Shown: positions 45,661 to 58,990, counted from the stretch's first letter. The stretch: DNA of 64,000 nt from Valencia hispanica (GCA_963556495.2 OY747703.1:26803796-26867795); one strand, 5' to 3'. Translations and numbers: made by a program. Notes: a model not told the origin generated them from the letters alone.

Positions 45661-47390
45661 TTTATACATAATTTTGGCATCTTTTGCACAACACGCATCA
45701 TGAGAGTCTAGAGTATTGTTCAAATCCTTTCATGCCCACAAGCATGAGTGTTTTCTGTTTTTCTTTTTAGCAAATCCTTGTCCATTAAGTGTTCTCTTCT
45801 CTGTTTGTTTGTGTTGTTTAACCTTTAAACCAGCAACCGAAAAACAAAAGTGCTTAATGATGAATATCAAATGTGATATTTAAAATAAATAACTGAAGAT
45901 CATGTTTTGCTCAATTTCTTACTTTCTAAATGAGTGTGTAAACCTCCTTTTGGTGTAAATGACACAAATAAAATGATGTGGGCGAACATCTCTTTCCTGG
46001 GATTTATCTAATGTGATGACCTTTGGAGATGCTTTTCACATCCCTTACCTTCCCGTCCGTTGTGTGCTGTGGCGTAACCAACTTGGGTCTTTGTCCAGCC
46101 TTGTTTGTTGCAGCACTAGTTATTTTTGCTGTAGATATTTACAAGTTTTGATGAATAGTTTTCTTGTGAACACGAATCTGCCTTACTTCAGTGGTATGTT
46201 CTCTTGTCTTTCCCCATTTTGAAGAGGAGCTCAGAGAAATGGGACTCTGTGTCACATCATATTTGTTCCCCAGTGAAACAGAAAGTCATGGATTACGAAT
46301 TTCCTCAAAAGACTAAGTTCCTTAAAACTTAGATCAACTTAAAAACATTTCTAAAAAATCTCTTTATTATTAGTAATTTATTTATAATAAGTTTAAAGAT
46401 GTGTCCCTGAACTGTGTTTTTAATCCCAACTGGACAAATGATTGATGGTAGGATTTTTCAAATTTTCTGTTAGTTATTGTAGTAGTTTTTTTATATCTGT
46501 TTTTTTATTTATTAAATTACATGTGCCGCAGTGAGATCATACTGCAGCCAAAAAACCGTATAAATATGCAGAATAAAATTTCTGATTGAATTATCTTATG
46601 CAGTGCCTTTGTCCCACACAGTTAAACCACAAATCACCAGTATGTTTGCCAAAAAATTTTCTGTACTGTTTCATCAGTTTGGTACTTGCGCAAATGACTT
46701 GCAAAATATCACCAAAAATTGGGGAAATGTGCACCGAAGAGAAGATGGAAAGGCCCTAAGTGTTTCTATCTTTCACTGAGGATTTCAAGATGTCGACACA
46801 CTTAGAGCTGGTGGATTCTGTTCAAAAATCACCATCTCCAATAAAAACATTATTGGCATGTTTTGTCACATGACAGCTTATGCTGTCATGTGCTACCTGC
46901 AGTGGGACTCGTGAGTTTCCATCAAAGGGAATGTTAAAACCCTGACCTTACCAGAGCACCAATTTGCTCATGTGAAATGCAGAGTCCCCTTACACTCATT
47001 TCTCTCCAGCTCCGCACAGTTTACAAGTCACAGGTAAAATCAATTTAAACTTCTTTGAAATGGACTAATCCTTTATCTAATTTAATTTTAGATGATCAAT
47101 TTAAGTGAAATTAAAAGTTTGCATTGATGTGAAGGGTTTGTTGAAGCTTTCAATAAACAGCTTGCACATACAGTTTAAACATGCTTTTACTGATCATCAG
47201 CTTTAAGCATAAAGAAGGTCATTGAATGGCAGCTTCCACAGCCCCCAGTGGGTTTGGTATGACTAGTGGTTTTATGGTGAAACGGTAAGATGGCACCATG
47301 TAACTGTCACCAGTGAGTAAGTTCACTGGGTGATCTGGGTGCTCACCTCAGAGTGCCTTGCATACCTATTTAAACCACTTAAACCTTAGC
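45661..47390. other. Gene-free stretch, nothing recognised
   Basis: AT-rich, with no frame above chance. Repeats are probably present but not delimited. Confidence 0.35.
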
Positions 47391-47394
47391 ACAT

Positions 47395-48375
47395 TTTGTG
47401 GCATTGCACCTTAATGTAATTTATTGGTAATTCATGCGATAGACCAACACAGAGTAGTAGTGCATAACTGTGAAGTAAAAGGAAAATGATGCATGGTTTT
47501 CAAATCTTTTTGCAGACAAATCCCAAAATTGTGGCTCACATTTGTACCATGTCCCTTTTACCATTAGGACTCTAAATCATCTCCAGGGCAGCCAACGGTT
47601 CTCAGAAACTGTCTATTTACTTACTAGTTTCCACATTTGTGCAATTTAATTTCAGTGTAAATCCTGGTCTTCTCTGAAGGGCTCAGAGGTTTGCTGGTGA
47701 ACATTAGTGAACAAACAGCATTATAAGGCCAAGAAACCAATCAAACTGGTCAGGAAGAAGGTTCTGGAGATGTTTAAAATAGGGTTAGGATATAAAACAT
47801 CTGAACTGTCCCTGTTCAGCCCAATATGCAAACATTTAAAGAGACCAGGGCAGGCAGGGAGAACAATACTCAGAGAAGCAGCCAAGAGACCCAGGGAAAC
47901 TCTGGAGGAGCTGCAGAGATCCTCAGGTCAGGTGGGAGAAGCTATCAACGGGACAACTATTAGTAGTGAACTCAACAAGGGAGTGCTCAAGAAGGAAACC
48001 ATTGTTAAAAAGCTGAAATGTGCCCCACTTACAACAAAGACATGTAATAGACACATTAAAAAATGTGGAAGAAGGAGCTCTACAATGACACTCTACATGG
48101 AAGTCTATGTGTGTGCTGCACATCATCCTGATGACTCCATCCCCATGGTGAAGAACGGCGGTCACCATTTCATGCTGTGTGGATGCTTTTTTAAAGCGGG
48201 TGTGGGCAATCTTGTCAGGGATGACTTAAGCTGGAAAATATGCTTTTGCCACTTTACAATGAACTACTTAGAGTTTGTCTGTCACATAGAATCCCTTGAA
48301 AACACATTGACGTTTCTTTTTGCATCATGACAATATGTGAAAAAATTCAATGTGTATAAATGCTTTTATGTGTTT
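47395..48375 (+). mobile_element. Tc1-like element with decayed transposase
   Basis: The left end reads 'cattttgtggcattgcacct', 'gcgatagaccaacacagag' and 'gtgcataactgtgaagtaaa'. A frame from 47707 to 48330 then keeps transposase N-terminal text (LVRKKVLEMFKIGLGYKTSE, REAAKRPRETLEELQRSSGQ) before an internal deletion joins it to catalytic-region text (DDSIPMVKNGGHHFMLCGCF). The right end near 48.36 kb is 'gtataaatgctttt'. The frame is open over 208 residues only because of the deletion, and lacks the full DDE domain. Confidence 0.8.
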
Positions 48376-50115
48376 TATTATCTTGTGGTCACATTTTTTC
48401 AGCCAAGTTAACATCAGTAAACCATGAAACAAAGTTGATGAATCAGGGTAAAATTTACTAAAACCATGCTTTAGATTTAACCTGATGCATTTTAATTAGA
48501 TTCATCAGAAAATTGTTCAATTCTGATACTGTGCAACACATGATTCTAATACTTATTTTTCATGCTTTGGTTAAGCATGCACTTAGGCTTCTCTTGCATT
48601 TTATATTGAATTGCAACAACCACTAACAAATTTATCATCTGTGTTCTATCACATAGTTTTCTTCAGTTTCATTCCTCATATTTAGCCCCCCCCCCCTTAA
48701 ATTCCCATGAGAGTCAAGGGGAAACAGAGAGTGGGTGAAGGGGAAATGCAGAGTCATAAACAGTCATAAGAGAAGAAATACATATCCCCTCTGCTATTAC
48801 AGAAGTGGTGAACACTTCGTATTCAGCATTTCTACCCCAGAACAACTATATATGGTGCGGCCTTTTGCAACACCACACCCAGTCATCGATAGAGAGAGTA
48901 CTTCGAAATACTACCTCGTCTCGTTCAGAGGTCTGTAGGTAGTGGTGGAGACAGGCGTGACTGGGAGAGGTCTGCCGCCGCACTTTCATCAATGCTAGCT
49001 GGAGTGAAACTACTAACATACAGATACTGAGAGGGAGCACTTTTAGTCAGACAACCACAGGACACTCAATTCGCCCTGGCAGTGAAACGGTTAAACTGCA
49101 CTTTTGCTTTTTTCACTCTCTGCCTCCCAGCTGTCTGGTGTCTCCGTTGGAGCCCGATGCCCAGAAATGAGGTGGAGGGTGTTATCGTTCAATCAGTTTG
49201 ATTTGATAGACACCATGAGGCAGAGACCTATGCTTGGGCTGGAGTGTTTCACTGGAAGACGACTTCATTTTGTCCTCCACAAATACTTTCCTGTCCTTAT
49301 CTCTCTTTCTGTCAGCATATTACTCCTCCTGCATGCATACATTCATTAGGTGTGCTTTACTGAGCATGGTCAAAGCCCTTTGGGTGTTTTTCTTTTCTTG
49401 AGCAGAAGCTCTTGGCACAAACAGGGTATTTAAAATTCTGCCCAGGGCCAAAAGTGGACCCCTTCTGATTGTGGAAGAAAGGCATAGAAGCAGTCTTCTT
49501 CTTTCCTCAACTGTTTTTGGTTGAGGAAGGAGAGTCTGTGTATTCTTGTAAGATCATTTTATGGTTAGTGTTGGTCCATGTGACACTGACCTATATCTTG
49601 TTGTCATATCCCATGTCCCATCGTCTATTTCCTGTAGTTCATAACATTTCCTTTCTGTTCTCGCTCACTGGTTGTAGATCTTTATGTCTCTCATCCACTG
49701 CTCTGGTCATTTCTATTTTCAAAAGCATTCTTCCTTTCATTAGGAGTTTTTTCTCCTCACTGTGCAATGTTTATTTACAAATTAATACAAAGTAACCTGT
49801 ATTCTTGACAGGGTTTGTAGGGTTTCTAAGCGTAAGATGAGAGAGAGATGCTTCAGTTATTAAGCTTATCAGTGTTCTGAGAGGTGGACAGGACTGGGCC
49901 TAACACTTTCCTATTTGATAGAGTGCCTAAAGTTATCCTGAGCTACATTGATGCTGGCTTTTCGGTCACTTTTAAATGTTTGAGATCACGAAAAATGTTT
50001 ATATCTGAAAAATATAACCAGACTAAATGCAAAATACTGTTCTTTAACTATGATTTCATTTCATTAATTAAAATAGAAAAACGACCCAAAAACTATTAAG
50101 CTGGCCCAGAGTTGA
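48376..50115. other. Gene-free stretch, nothing recognised
   Basis: A GC-richer patch near 49.1-49.3 kb is not supported as an exon. A 10-base C run lies near 48.69 kb. Confidence 0.35.
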
Positions 50116-50119
50116 AAAG

Positions 50120-50575
50120 TAAATGCCCCCATTCTTAGATAAAGAACTGGGATTAAAAGATTTTCTATTTCAATTTTGATTTCAATTGCACCAGCTACAC
50201 CCAGGCCTGATTACAACCTGACCTGTAGGATCAATAAATCACCTTAATAGAACCTGTTTGACAACATGAAGTCAGCTAAGAGATCTCAAAAGGCATCACA
50301 TCATGCCCTGATCTAAAGAAATTCAAGAAGTCAAACTCTCTGCCAGAAAATCCTGAAGGTAAATATCCAGTCATCAGTTTGTGACCTTACGGTCAAGCAC
50401 ACATGGGTTGGTTCTGTAACACGATTATTGTTCAAAGCACACCAGTAAGTGCGACTCTAAAAATACTAAAAAGAAGGTTTTAGAGTGGCCTAGTCAAAGT
50501 ATGATTTTTTAAAATACAGTTTATGCTTGCATGCAGTTTAATGTGGCTGAATTAAAACATTTCTGTTTACACTGT
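50120..50575 (+). mobile_element. Tc1-like fragment, internally deleted
   Basis: The order 'ggcctgattacaacctgacc', 'caataaatcaccttaat', 'aaagaaattcaagaagtcaa', 'cagtttgtgaccttacggtc' and 'gtggctgaattaaaac' runs from the 5' region straight to the 3' catalytic part of the family seen at 32.7 kb. Most of the transposase is deleted. Confidence 0.7.
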
Positions 50576-51412
50576 GGTCATAAAGGGATGGACATGGTCA
50601 GCAACAATACTCAGGTAGGCTTGTGGCATTGCAACGAAGCTCAGTTGGTACTAAGGGGCCCAAAGTGTACCAAGAAAATGTCCCCCACACCATTACACCA
50701 CCACCAGCCTGAACTGTTGATACAAGGCAGGATGGATCCATGTTTTTATGTTATTGATGCCAAATTCTGACCCTACCATCAGAATGTCGCAGCAGAAATC
50801 GAGACTCATCAGACCAGGCAACATTTTTCCAATCTTCTATTGTCCAGTTTTGGTAAGCCTGTGTGAATTGTAGTCTCAGTTTCCTGTTCTTAGCTGACAG
50901 GAGTGGCACCCGGTGTGGTCTTCTGCTGCTGTAGCCCATCTGCCTCAAGGTTCGATGTGTTGTGTGTTCAGAGATGCTGTTCTGCATACCTTGGTTGTAA
51001 CGAGTGGTTATTTGAGTTAATGTTGCCTTTCTATCAGCTCGAACCAGTCTGGCCATTTTCCTCTGACCTCTGGCATCAACAAGGCATTTTCGCCCACAGA
51101 ACTGCCGCTAACTGGATATTTTCCCTTTTTCGGACCATTCTCTGTAAACCCTAGAGATGGTTGTGCGTGAAAATCCCAGTAGATCAGCAGTTTCTGAAAT
51201 ACTCAGACCAACAACCATGCCACGTTCAAAGTCACTTAAATCACCTTTCTTCCCCATCTAGATGCTCGGTTTGAACTGCAGCAGATCGTCTTGACCATGT
51301 CTACATGCCTAAATGCATTGAGTTGCCGCCATGTGATTGGCTGATTAGAAATTTGCGTTAACGAGCAGTTGGACAGGTGGGCCTAATAAAGTGGCCAGTG
51401 AGGGTGTCCGTG
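50576..51412 (-). mobile_element. Tc1 element of a different family, transposase fragment
   Basis: The minus-strand frame 51056-50751 reads MARLVRADRKATLTQITTRY, SISEHTTHRTLRQMGYSSRR and [20 protein letters not shown]: the helix-turn-helix region and first catalytic aspartate (WSDES) of a Tc1 transposase. The right terminus, 'taataaagtggccagtgagg' near 51387-51406, is the typical fish Tc1 end for this family. The left half of the element is replaced by the copy at 50.1-50.57 kb, suggesting insertion into it or a recombination junction near 50575. Confidence 0.8.
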
Positions 51413-51437
51413 TATATATATATATATATATATATAT
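51413..51437. repeat. (TA)n microsatellite at a Tc1 end
   Basis: About 12 TA units directly beside the Tc1 terminus. TA is the Tc1 target dinucleotide, so insertion into or growth from a TA tract is plausible. Confidence 0.9.
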
Positions 51438-54415
51438 ACAGTGCAGGATTCTTCTAATCTATCTTGGCTGATCAGTAGATCTTTGGAAGATCATTGTAGA
51501 CACCTCAAACAGAGACTGGTTATTCTAACATTACTGATGTTGGAAGATGTAGATTAACATAAACTGTATTTCTCAGTTTAAAGCCCTCCTTTTGCAACAT
51601 GTTATCACCAATCAATATGTCATAAAACTATATAATCAATGTGACTGTACATACGCATGTCATTTGTACATTTAAAAAAAGAACGTTTCAAATCACACAT
51701 TAACCACAACATCTACAAATTATTCTCAGTAAGCATTGTAGCGTTTTAGTTTTGACTGTTTATTTACATATTTATATACTTGGAAAAGGAATGTAAAGGT
51801 GAGGAAATGTGTTAGTAATTGACATTTCTTGATTATGTCTCATTAAGCATGTGAGTGTGGAGTAATTTAGGAGTGAGTGTAATGAGGTGAATAATTTCCT
51901 CTTCAAAAACTTGTTTCATCCTTTTTCTGTCGTTTAAGTAAATAGAGCTATGACAGCTCACTAAATGTCCAAACCAGTTTATGTTTGCATCTCCTGAGAA
52001 AACATCACATTAGATTAGGTGACATAACAAACAAAATTGAAATGCAAAATGTGTTGGTTTTTTTTTGTTAAACAATCTTATCTTTTTACGCTCATGTGAG
52101 AACACATCTGTAGAGTAATGACCTTTTTTAAAAACCAGCCAGAGCTCCATTCATGCCAACTTGTGGGTGTGCAGCATCTCGTATAAATATGATTGCCACT
52201 GATTATAGCACTTCAAAAGTGCTCTCATTCATAATATGCTGAACACGCGGCGAGCTGCTAACCTCACATCCTGTTCTGCAGGAAATGCTTGATTTCCTCT
52301 AGTGAGGAAGTGTAGGTGGGGGGTTGTTGAGTATTTTTATGCCTGAGCTATCTTTTTTTCGTTTTTGTTTTTTATACAGACACTGGAAGTGAGAGATTGT
52401 TTTTGGGCATTAACATCTTATTTTTAGATGGGCACCTTTCTCAGAAACAGACCTGAATGAAATGCAGTCCATTAGGAACATCATGTTTATTCTCATCTCT
52501 AGGCTCTTTATAAGTGTTAAATGGTGCAGCCTCATTGTGGACTATTAGAAGGATGTGGTTAGGTGTGAAGCTCTGTCTTATCAGCAACCCTCAAGTGGTA
52601 AATAAGGTGTAGCTCCTATAGTGAAATCCTTTAAGTTTGACGTCAGTGTTTTTTTCCCCATCTGTCAGAGAGATTAAATAACTTGAAAGTAATCAGCAAC
52701 ATTATGTGATGGTGTTGGAAAACTAATTCAAAACATCTCACACACCCGTCTCTGACTGATGTCACTGTCTGCAGTGTTATTTACGTAACTTTCCATCATT
52801 CTAGAACTACCGAGTTTTTTACAGTTTTGGGTTTTGACAACACACACGTACACACAACTGCCACCTATGATCCCCCAAATAAATCGTACAGTTGTCAGGG
52901 AAACAGCCAACGCTTATCTTGTGTGAGTGTGTGTGTGTACATCTTGGAATAGCTTTAGTGACGCATACATTCGCTCACAAGCTCCGAGCCAGCAGAAACC
53001 GCCCTCCTTCACCTCCCCATTCTGTGTTACAACATCCGTCCATCTGTGCACTGATCTTTTACCTCTTCGTCGTCCATCTTTCATTCCCATTCCCTCTCCA
53101 TCTTCATTTTTTCTTTTTCTCTCTCTCACCACAAGGTCTAGACTTTTTTTCTGTTGTGTCCAATCATCACCTTTTATTTTGGCTATAAATCCCATGACAG
53201 CCAAAGCTTAAACTAATCCCTCTAATGTGAGCTGATTTGATTAAAAGCACAGAAATTTCTCCCAGAATAACAGAGTAAGCTGCCAAGGCTTGTTAGTTTG
53301 TGATATCAGCATTAGCAACACCGCTTATGAGCCATGTATGGTTTATTTTTACGGGCAGTAAAATCCCACGAGGGCGTGATGACTTCACATTGTCTCTGAT
53401 TAGTGGTTCTACATGAGGATTGGGGTGGGGGGGGAAGGGGACTTAGCCAAAATTCCTTCCTCTGTCCCTTCGAGCCATCTGCAGCCTACATTTGTAAATC
53501 CACAATGCTCTGCTGGAAAACTTTAATTTTCACATCTCAATGTCAAGTGAGTGGTTATTCATGTCATTTTAAATGCAATGTGAATTTTACAGTTACAGTT
53601 AGCCCAAGAAGATATGAATGCGTCATCGATCCAGAATCTGTCCTTATTTTGTGAATCCCGATCCTCAATCAAGTTGGAAAAAACGGCTTGAACGTTTTTA
53701 TTTCCAATTCATAACCTCAACTGCGGCGTTTGCATGGTCACCTTCATATCTTCTCAACATGTTGCAACCCGTAAGATTGTGGAAACATCTCGATAAAAGG
53801 TAGAGATATCCAACCAGATGTGATGACAGCTCACAGAGTCACATGTCGACAAATCTTCCAGCTTTCTAAATAAAGTCAGTTTTCCAAGACTAAACCTTGA
53901 GTCTGAACCCCAACCTCCAAAAAACAACATTTTACTAAAACAGAAGATCAGACGAATATAACAAATTCAGTTTGCTGACGTTTTGGCAACATTTGCATGT
54001 ATGAGAGAGTTTGTGCTATGCGTGTGTTGTGTGTATGAGTCGTTCTGAGTCACCGCTGTCCCTCTTGGGTGCACAGTCAGGCCAAAAAAGAAGAAGGACT
54101 CTTGTGTGTGTGAGTGTGTGTTACAGAGAGAGTGAGCAGGCTGTTTTCTTTTCTTTAGGTGTCTGTGTGTGTGTGATTTATAGAATTCATACATTGGTAT
54201 AAAACTTTTGGTCTCAGATCTGAAAACCCTCCAGTAAAACAATGCAGCTGACCGTTTTCATCAACAAACCTGTCCAAGTCTTTATCGTCTTTAAGGTAAT
54301 TTTCACCACCTTGTTCTGGGTTATCCCAGCAGCCATTGATGCTCAATGTCGTGAAAGATTTATGCACTCCTTCACCGATTTCTTCTGTTTTTTGGGTTTT
54401 TTTCACATTATTGCC
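51438..54415. other. Gene-free stretch, nothing recognised
   Basis: AT-rich with short GT/CA runs (near 52.93 and 54.1 kb). A CT-rich patch at 53.0-53.17 kb has overlapping frames on both strands, hence no call. Confidence 0.35.
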
Positions 54416-54416
54416 T

Positions 54417-54852
54417 TGTCCACACGTAGCCGGGTATCTCACAAAACGAAGAACGTTTTTCTACGGTTTGGCCTGTCATCCACACAAAAACGCAGATTTA
54501 CGGCACTAAAAAAGGAATCTTTTTAAAAACTCCGGCCAAAGTGAAGATTTGGGTTTTCTCCGTTTTAAGCGTTTGCCTTTGTTTACACTCAGAAACAGCA
54601 TTTATGCCCTCAGAGATGTGTTAGCATCATCGATTGTTCAAGCGCTTTTTGTTTGCTTGTTTTTACAAGCTGCTGTATGTAGGAATTAGAACATAGAAAG
54701 TTACTCTGAGTGGATAGGATTTGGGGCTACTACTGTCTATGAATGTGCTTAACGCACTCATGAGGTTAGGTGTGGACCGAGATTTTTTTTTTTATGAGGT
54801 GGTGAGGATATTCTTTTTTCTTTATCCCGGCTATGTGTGTACATGGTCTTAA
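54417..54852. mobile_element. MITE with 'tccacacgtagccggg' ends
   Basis: The left end 'ttgtccacacgtagccggg' (54416-54434) is matched by the inverted right end 'cccggctatgtgtgtacatg' (54826-54845). Internal text ('gtcatccacacaaaaacgc') is repeated in the style of an abundant fish hAT-like MITE. Non-coding. Confidence 0.7.
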
Positions 54853-54879
54853 ATTTTTCAGAAAAAAAGACAGCCTGGG

Positions 54880-55990
54880 TAAATACTATATAAAATGTTA
54901 AATTCGCCTTAAACAGTAATTGCCGCCTGAATCTAATTACTTGATATCCCACCTTTGGCTGCAAAAACTGCCATCAACACCTGGCAGAAACTGAGAATGA
55001 GCCATTTTGACTAGGAACTTAAATCTTTTATCTGCAAATACATTTTGACCCAGTTTGTTGGAAAATTGTTTAAACTCAGCCACATTGAAGAGTTTTTTTT
55101 TTTTTTCAAATCATGAATGTCCTGTTGGGAGGACATTCATGATCAGATCTTAATCTTAATCAGATTTAAAGAGTTGCTGGAGTCCTTTGGATCATTGTTC
55201 TGCAGCTTAACCAAATTGTGCTTTAGCTCAAGATCACAATCTGATGGCCTGATATTGTACTTCAGGGTTTTCTGCAGGAGGTCAGAGTCCATGGTCCATA
55301 CAGTCCATACAGCAAAGCCGCCTCAAACCATGATACAATCACTGATACAACCATCCTGTTTGAATATTGGTATGATGCTCTTTTTCTGAAATGCTGTGCT
55401 AAGGGTTCCATTTTGATCTGATCAATCCATAGAATATCTTCCCAAAACCCTTGGGGCTCATCTACATGTTGTTTGTTTGTTTGTTTGTTTGTTTGTTTGT
55501 TTGTTTGTTTGTTTGTTTGTTTGTTTGTTTGTTTGTTTGTTTGTTTGTTTGTTTGTTTGTTTGTTTGTTTGTTTGTTTGTTTGTTTGTTTGTTTGTTTGT
55601 TGTTTTTTGTGTGAATGTGAGATGGTCCTTTGTTTTCTTTTTGGTTAGCAGTGGTTTTCACTTGTGAATCATGAACAGTGACCCTGAGACAAGTGAAGCC
55701 TGCAGTGTTTTTAGATGGGTTCGTTCTGGGTTCTTTTGTGACCTCCTGCATGCTGTCTTGGAATAATTTTAGTTACTTCAGTGTTTTAATGTTTAATATT
55801 TTCTTCAGCTTTGGACATTGGCTCTCACAGTGGCTCACTGGATTCCCAAAACCTTATAAACAGCATTGCAACTCTTTCCAGACTGATAGATGTCAGTTAT
55901 TTTGTTTCTCATCTGTTCCAGATTTTTTTTAGACTGGGGCATGATGTTTTCCGTTTTGAGACTCTTTAAGCCTATTTCATGTTAACAGAA
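54880..55990 (-). mobile_element. Tc1-like element carrying a (TTTG)n expansion
   Basis: It starts 'taattgccgcctgaatctaa', continues with 'ccacctttggctgcaaaaac', 'aagagttgctggagtcctttg', 'gatcattgttctgcagct' and 'ccatgatacaatcactgata', and ends with 'gactggggcatgatgttttc'. This is antisense Tc1 text, in the reverse orientation to the copy at 32.7 kb. The element is interrupted by the tetranucleotide run at 55469-55600. A 14-base hairpin lies at 55110-55143. Confidence 0.6.
55469..55600. repeat. (TTTG)n microsatellite, about 33 units
   Basis: A pure tetranucleotide run inside a Tc1-like element. The repeating Phe-Val-Cys-Leu and Lys-Gln-Thr-Asn frames across it are artefacts. Confidence 0.97.
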
Positions 55991-58262
55991 AGATTCTATC
56001 AATACTTTAATTTGACTGGTAGTAATCTGGCCTAATTGGCTGATTTAAGCTTGATAAAAATTGCACCACCATCCTCTTCTAAAATAAAAGTTATCATCCG
56101 GAAGCTATAATAATATCACAACCTTCCATCTCTGAAATTTATGAATATTGTGTTTGAAATTTTTTAACTCACCTCACACCAAAACACATGTATAGAGGTG
56201 AGACATTGTTGAAATAATTCACAGTTGACCCCTTGATTGAAATGTGTATTACTTTTAATATAGTAACTTACAACATTTCGTAGACCACCTGAAATATTGA
56301 AGCACGAAGAAATGTGTGAAGAATTGTGCTTAAGCATCTTGAGTCTGACAAATCCCTGGGGTTTATGCCAACAGCTACACACTCATATTCATATAAGTTA
56401 TGAGTCAGCTGCCCTCCAAATTTTTATCTTATTTATCTACAGTTTCCCTCTCCAGTCTAGTTGGTGCCAATAATGAACTAACTGGTTGCAATTTATTCAA
56501 AAGACAATACATTGAGAGGTTTCTTGCACGAATTTAACATTTTTGCAAACAATATCGAAGGTTCCCACATTTCCTATTTCTAATAACCATCTGTTTTCTG
56601 AAAAGGTTAGCTATTTCTGCAGAATGTGTGTCACAAATAACACTGGTCTTTGAGATTCTGGCGGTTTTGCACTGTTAATAATTTAAATGAATATACCTGA
56701 ATATAGACACGTTTTTCTCAAAATGTATGCACAATATCTCATTTGCAGTTTGAGGTGTAAGTCTACTTTTACAAGGTATTCATTAAGATGCACAAACTCT
56801 GGTTTAGTCCAGTTTGATGTTACAAAATATGAGTAGGACTTTGAATCAGGACGAGGGTTTTCTGGCAGGTCTTGATCTTCTCTAACTCTTTCTGTGGGAA
56901 AAAGGGGCACCTTTCTTGATGTGGACTTCCAAATATGAAAAGCAACTAATCATACAATAGTAAAAGGGAAAGCCCCACTTGCTCATGTGATTAAAACAGA
57001 AAAATAACTGTCAACTAATAAGAGGAATTTGACCGTGTTTTTTCTGTATCATGAGGTGCTGACACATTGAGGTGAAACAGATAAAAAACAGTTTTAATTG
57101 TAATTTTTCTTTTTTAGGCAATGATATGGCACTTAAAACAACATGGAGCTCTCAGCCAGCTGGTCTTAATGATGTGACCAGGGTTGAATCAGGCTCCCCA
57201 CTGAGTGGTAACAGATTCGTCTGAAAGCTGGTCCACCTGAACTTCAGCGTGTGACTCAGTCCCACCAGCAGGGGAGTTGATAGCATGGACTGTTCCCCAG
57301 CAGAGTCAATTAAGCTGTCAGCATGTGTGTGATTGGAGCGGGCCGAGCTGTGTGTGACTCAGGAGGCTGCCTGTGAAGCAAATGGAAACCCGGCATCGTT
57401 TTTAGGGGTTGTTTTGTTTTATTTCGGGGGGAGGCACTGTCTGTCTTGTAGGAGGAGACGGCAAGATGAAAAGAAATAGTGAAGGTGGTTTTACTCTCAC
57501 TCTGACTGGGAACTGCACTTCTGCTGTATAGTTAAAACCTTTCCTGGCATAAGTGTATGGAAAACAGACACACACAACAGTGGTCTATTACACACACTCA
57601 GCTGTGATTGCATTTGTGGCTGTTTTGATGAGAGCTTACATCATGAGGGATTTGAAATGTCATTTTCTGATGGGGCATTTCTGTGTGTGTGTTTGAAATT
57701 TAAAGCCATTCCAGAACAGTCATTTTTAAAATCAATAACAGCATTTCCCAGTGTTGAACAGACCCAAGGCTGACCTTGACCTGAACTGGGTCGCTTTCAG
57801 ACCAGCTTTAATGAGCCACAGTTTAGTGGTTAAGCTAAACAAACACTGTAGCAGGAGGTGGGACAGAGGAAGAAACTGGAGTCATCCAGCCAAGACGGTG
57901 CATGAAAGAAAAAAACATCTTGTTGAAGACGCGAACAGAAAACGTGTCTCAAACTATAAAGGGCTTGTTTCAAACTGCTGCCGTGACTCACTGCTGCTTC
58001 TCCTGGTTTTACGGGAAGTGGAATGTGTTTTTAATTCTCCTCGGTTATTTTCCTCACCCCCACTCCTTGCTTTGGCAAAGTCGAGGAGGGTCAGACAGCC
58101 GACTATTGTTTGTCTTACTGTGTGAATGTTGTGGTTTTTCTGTTTCGTACGTGTGCTCGTCTCGAGTTTATACCTGAGGGCTGGTTACCCAAATTGCTCC
58201 ACAGGTGTCTGAGATGGTGGAAAAAACATTGAGTGTAATCCCGCTGGATTACATTTACACTT
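55991..58262. other. No gene; one enhancer-like GC-richer patch
   Basis: The patch at about 57.16-57.52 kb carries two TGACTCA AP-1 sites, in 'gtgtgactcagtccc' near 57250 and 'gtgtgactcaggagg' near 57350, and no frame. Remaining DNA shows nothing I recognise. Confidence 0.35.
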
Positions 58263-58263
58263 T

Positions 58264-58990
58264 TATAGGCCTTGCAAAATTATTCATACAACTTGGAATG
58301 TGTATGACTCCCACTCGGAGCCCCCCTTAATAAAATTACAAAAAAAAAAAAATGCCTTCAAAAGTCACATGATGAGTAGAAAGATAAACGTGTCTTTTAA
58401 GGCCTCAAAGGTTTGGTGGACCCATAGCATCATGAAGACCAGAGAACACAGCATTACAAGTTGTGGAGAGATTTATAGCAGTGTTAGGTTACAAAACCAA
58501 ATTTCAGCCTTTGAAGATGGAGCGCTGTTCAATCCATTGTTGAAATGGAAAGAGTATGTTACAAAGAAGCAGCCATAAGGTCCATGGTAACTCTGGAGGT
58601 GCAGCAGCGATCCACAGCTTAGGTGGAAGAATCTGCTAACAGAAAGGTACAAGAAGTCCTGCTTGCAGTTTGCTCTAAACCATGTAGGTGGACCCAGCAG
58701 AAATGTGGAAGATCTTGCTTTGGTCAGATGAGGGTTAGGGTCAGGAGTATATTCCCTCTTGCATAAATCCATCTTTGGACAAGGTTTTCTACACCAAAAA
58801 CAGAGTTCTGGTTGGAGATCCAGAAGCAAGTCTTAATAAGCCATCCAAGCAGTCAAATTTAGGTCAGGTTTGATGTGATTTGCTAAGAAACGAAGGATTT
58901 GATTCTATTATCTTTTGCTTGTAGCATTCTTGTATAACTTTTTTTTTTTTTAGGCACTTTTTTCAAAAAGTGCCTAAAATACTTTCTCAT
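58264..58990 (+). mobile_element. Tc1-like element, decayed
   Basis: It starts with the terminus 'cttgcaaaattattcatac' (about 58270). Later it has 'taactctggaggtgcagcag', 'gatccacagcttaggtgg' and 'aagaagtcctgcttgcagtt', matching the 47.4-kb family. Transposase is lost to indels. Confidence 0.7.

Noticed and set aside
47707..48330. 208-residue open frame as a possible host gene
   Set aside because: Its segments are Tc1 transposase text joined by a deletion, with Tc1 ends on both sides.
55451..55751. Phe-Val-Cys-Leu and Lys-Gln-Thr-Asn repeat proteins on both strands
   Set aside because: Translation of (TTTG)n in two directions.
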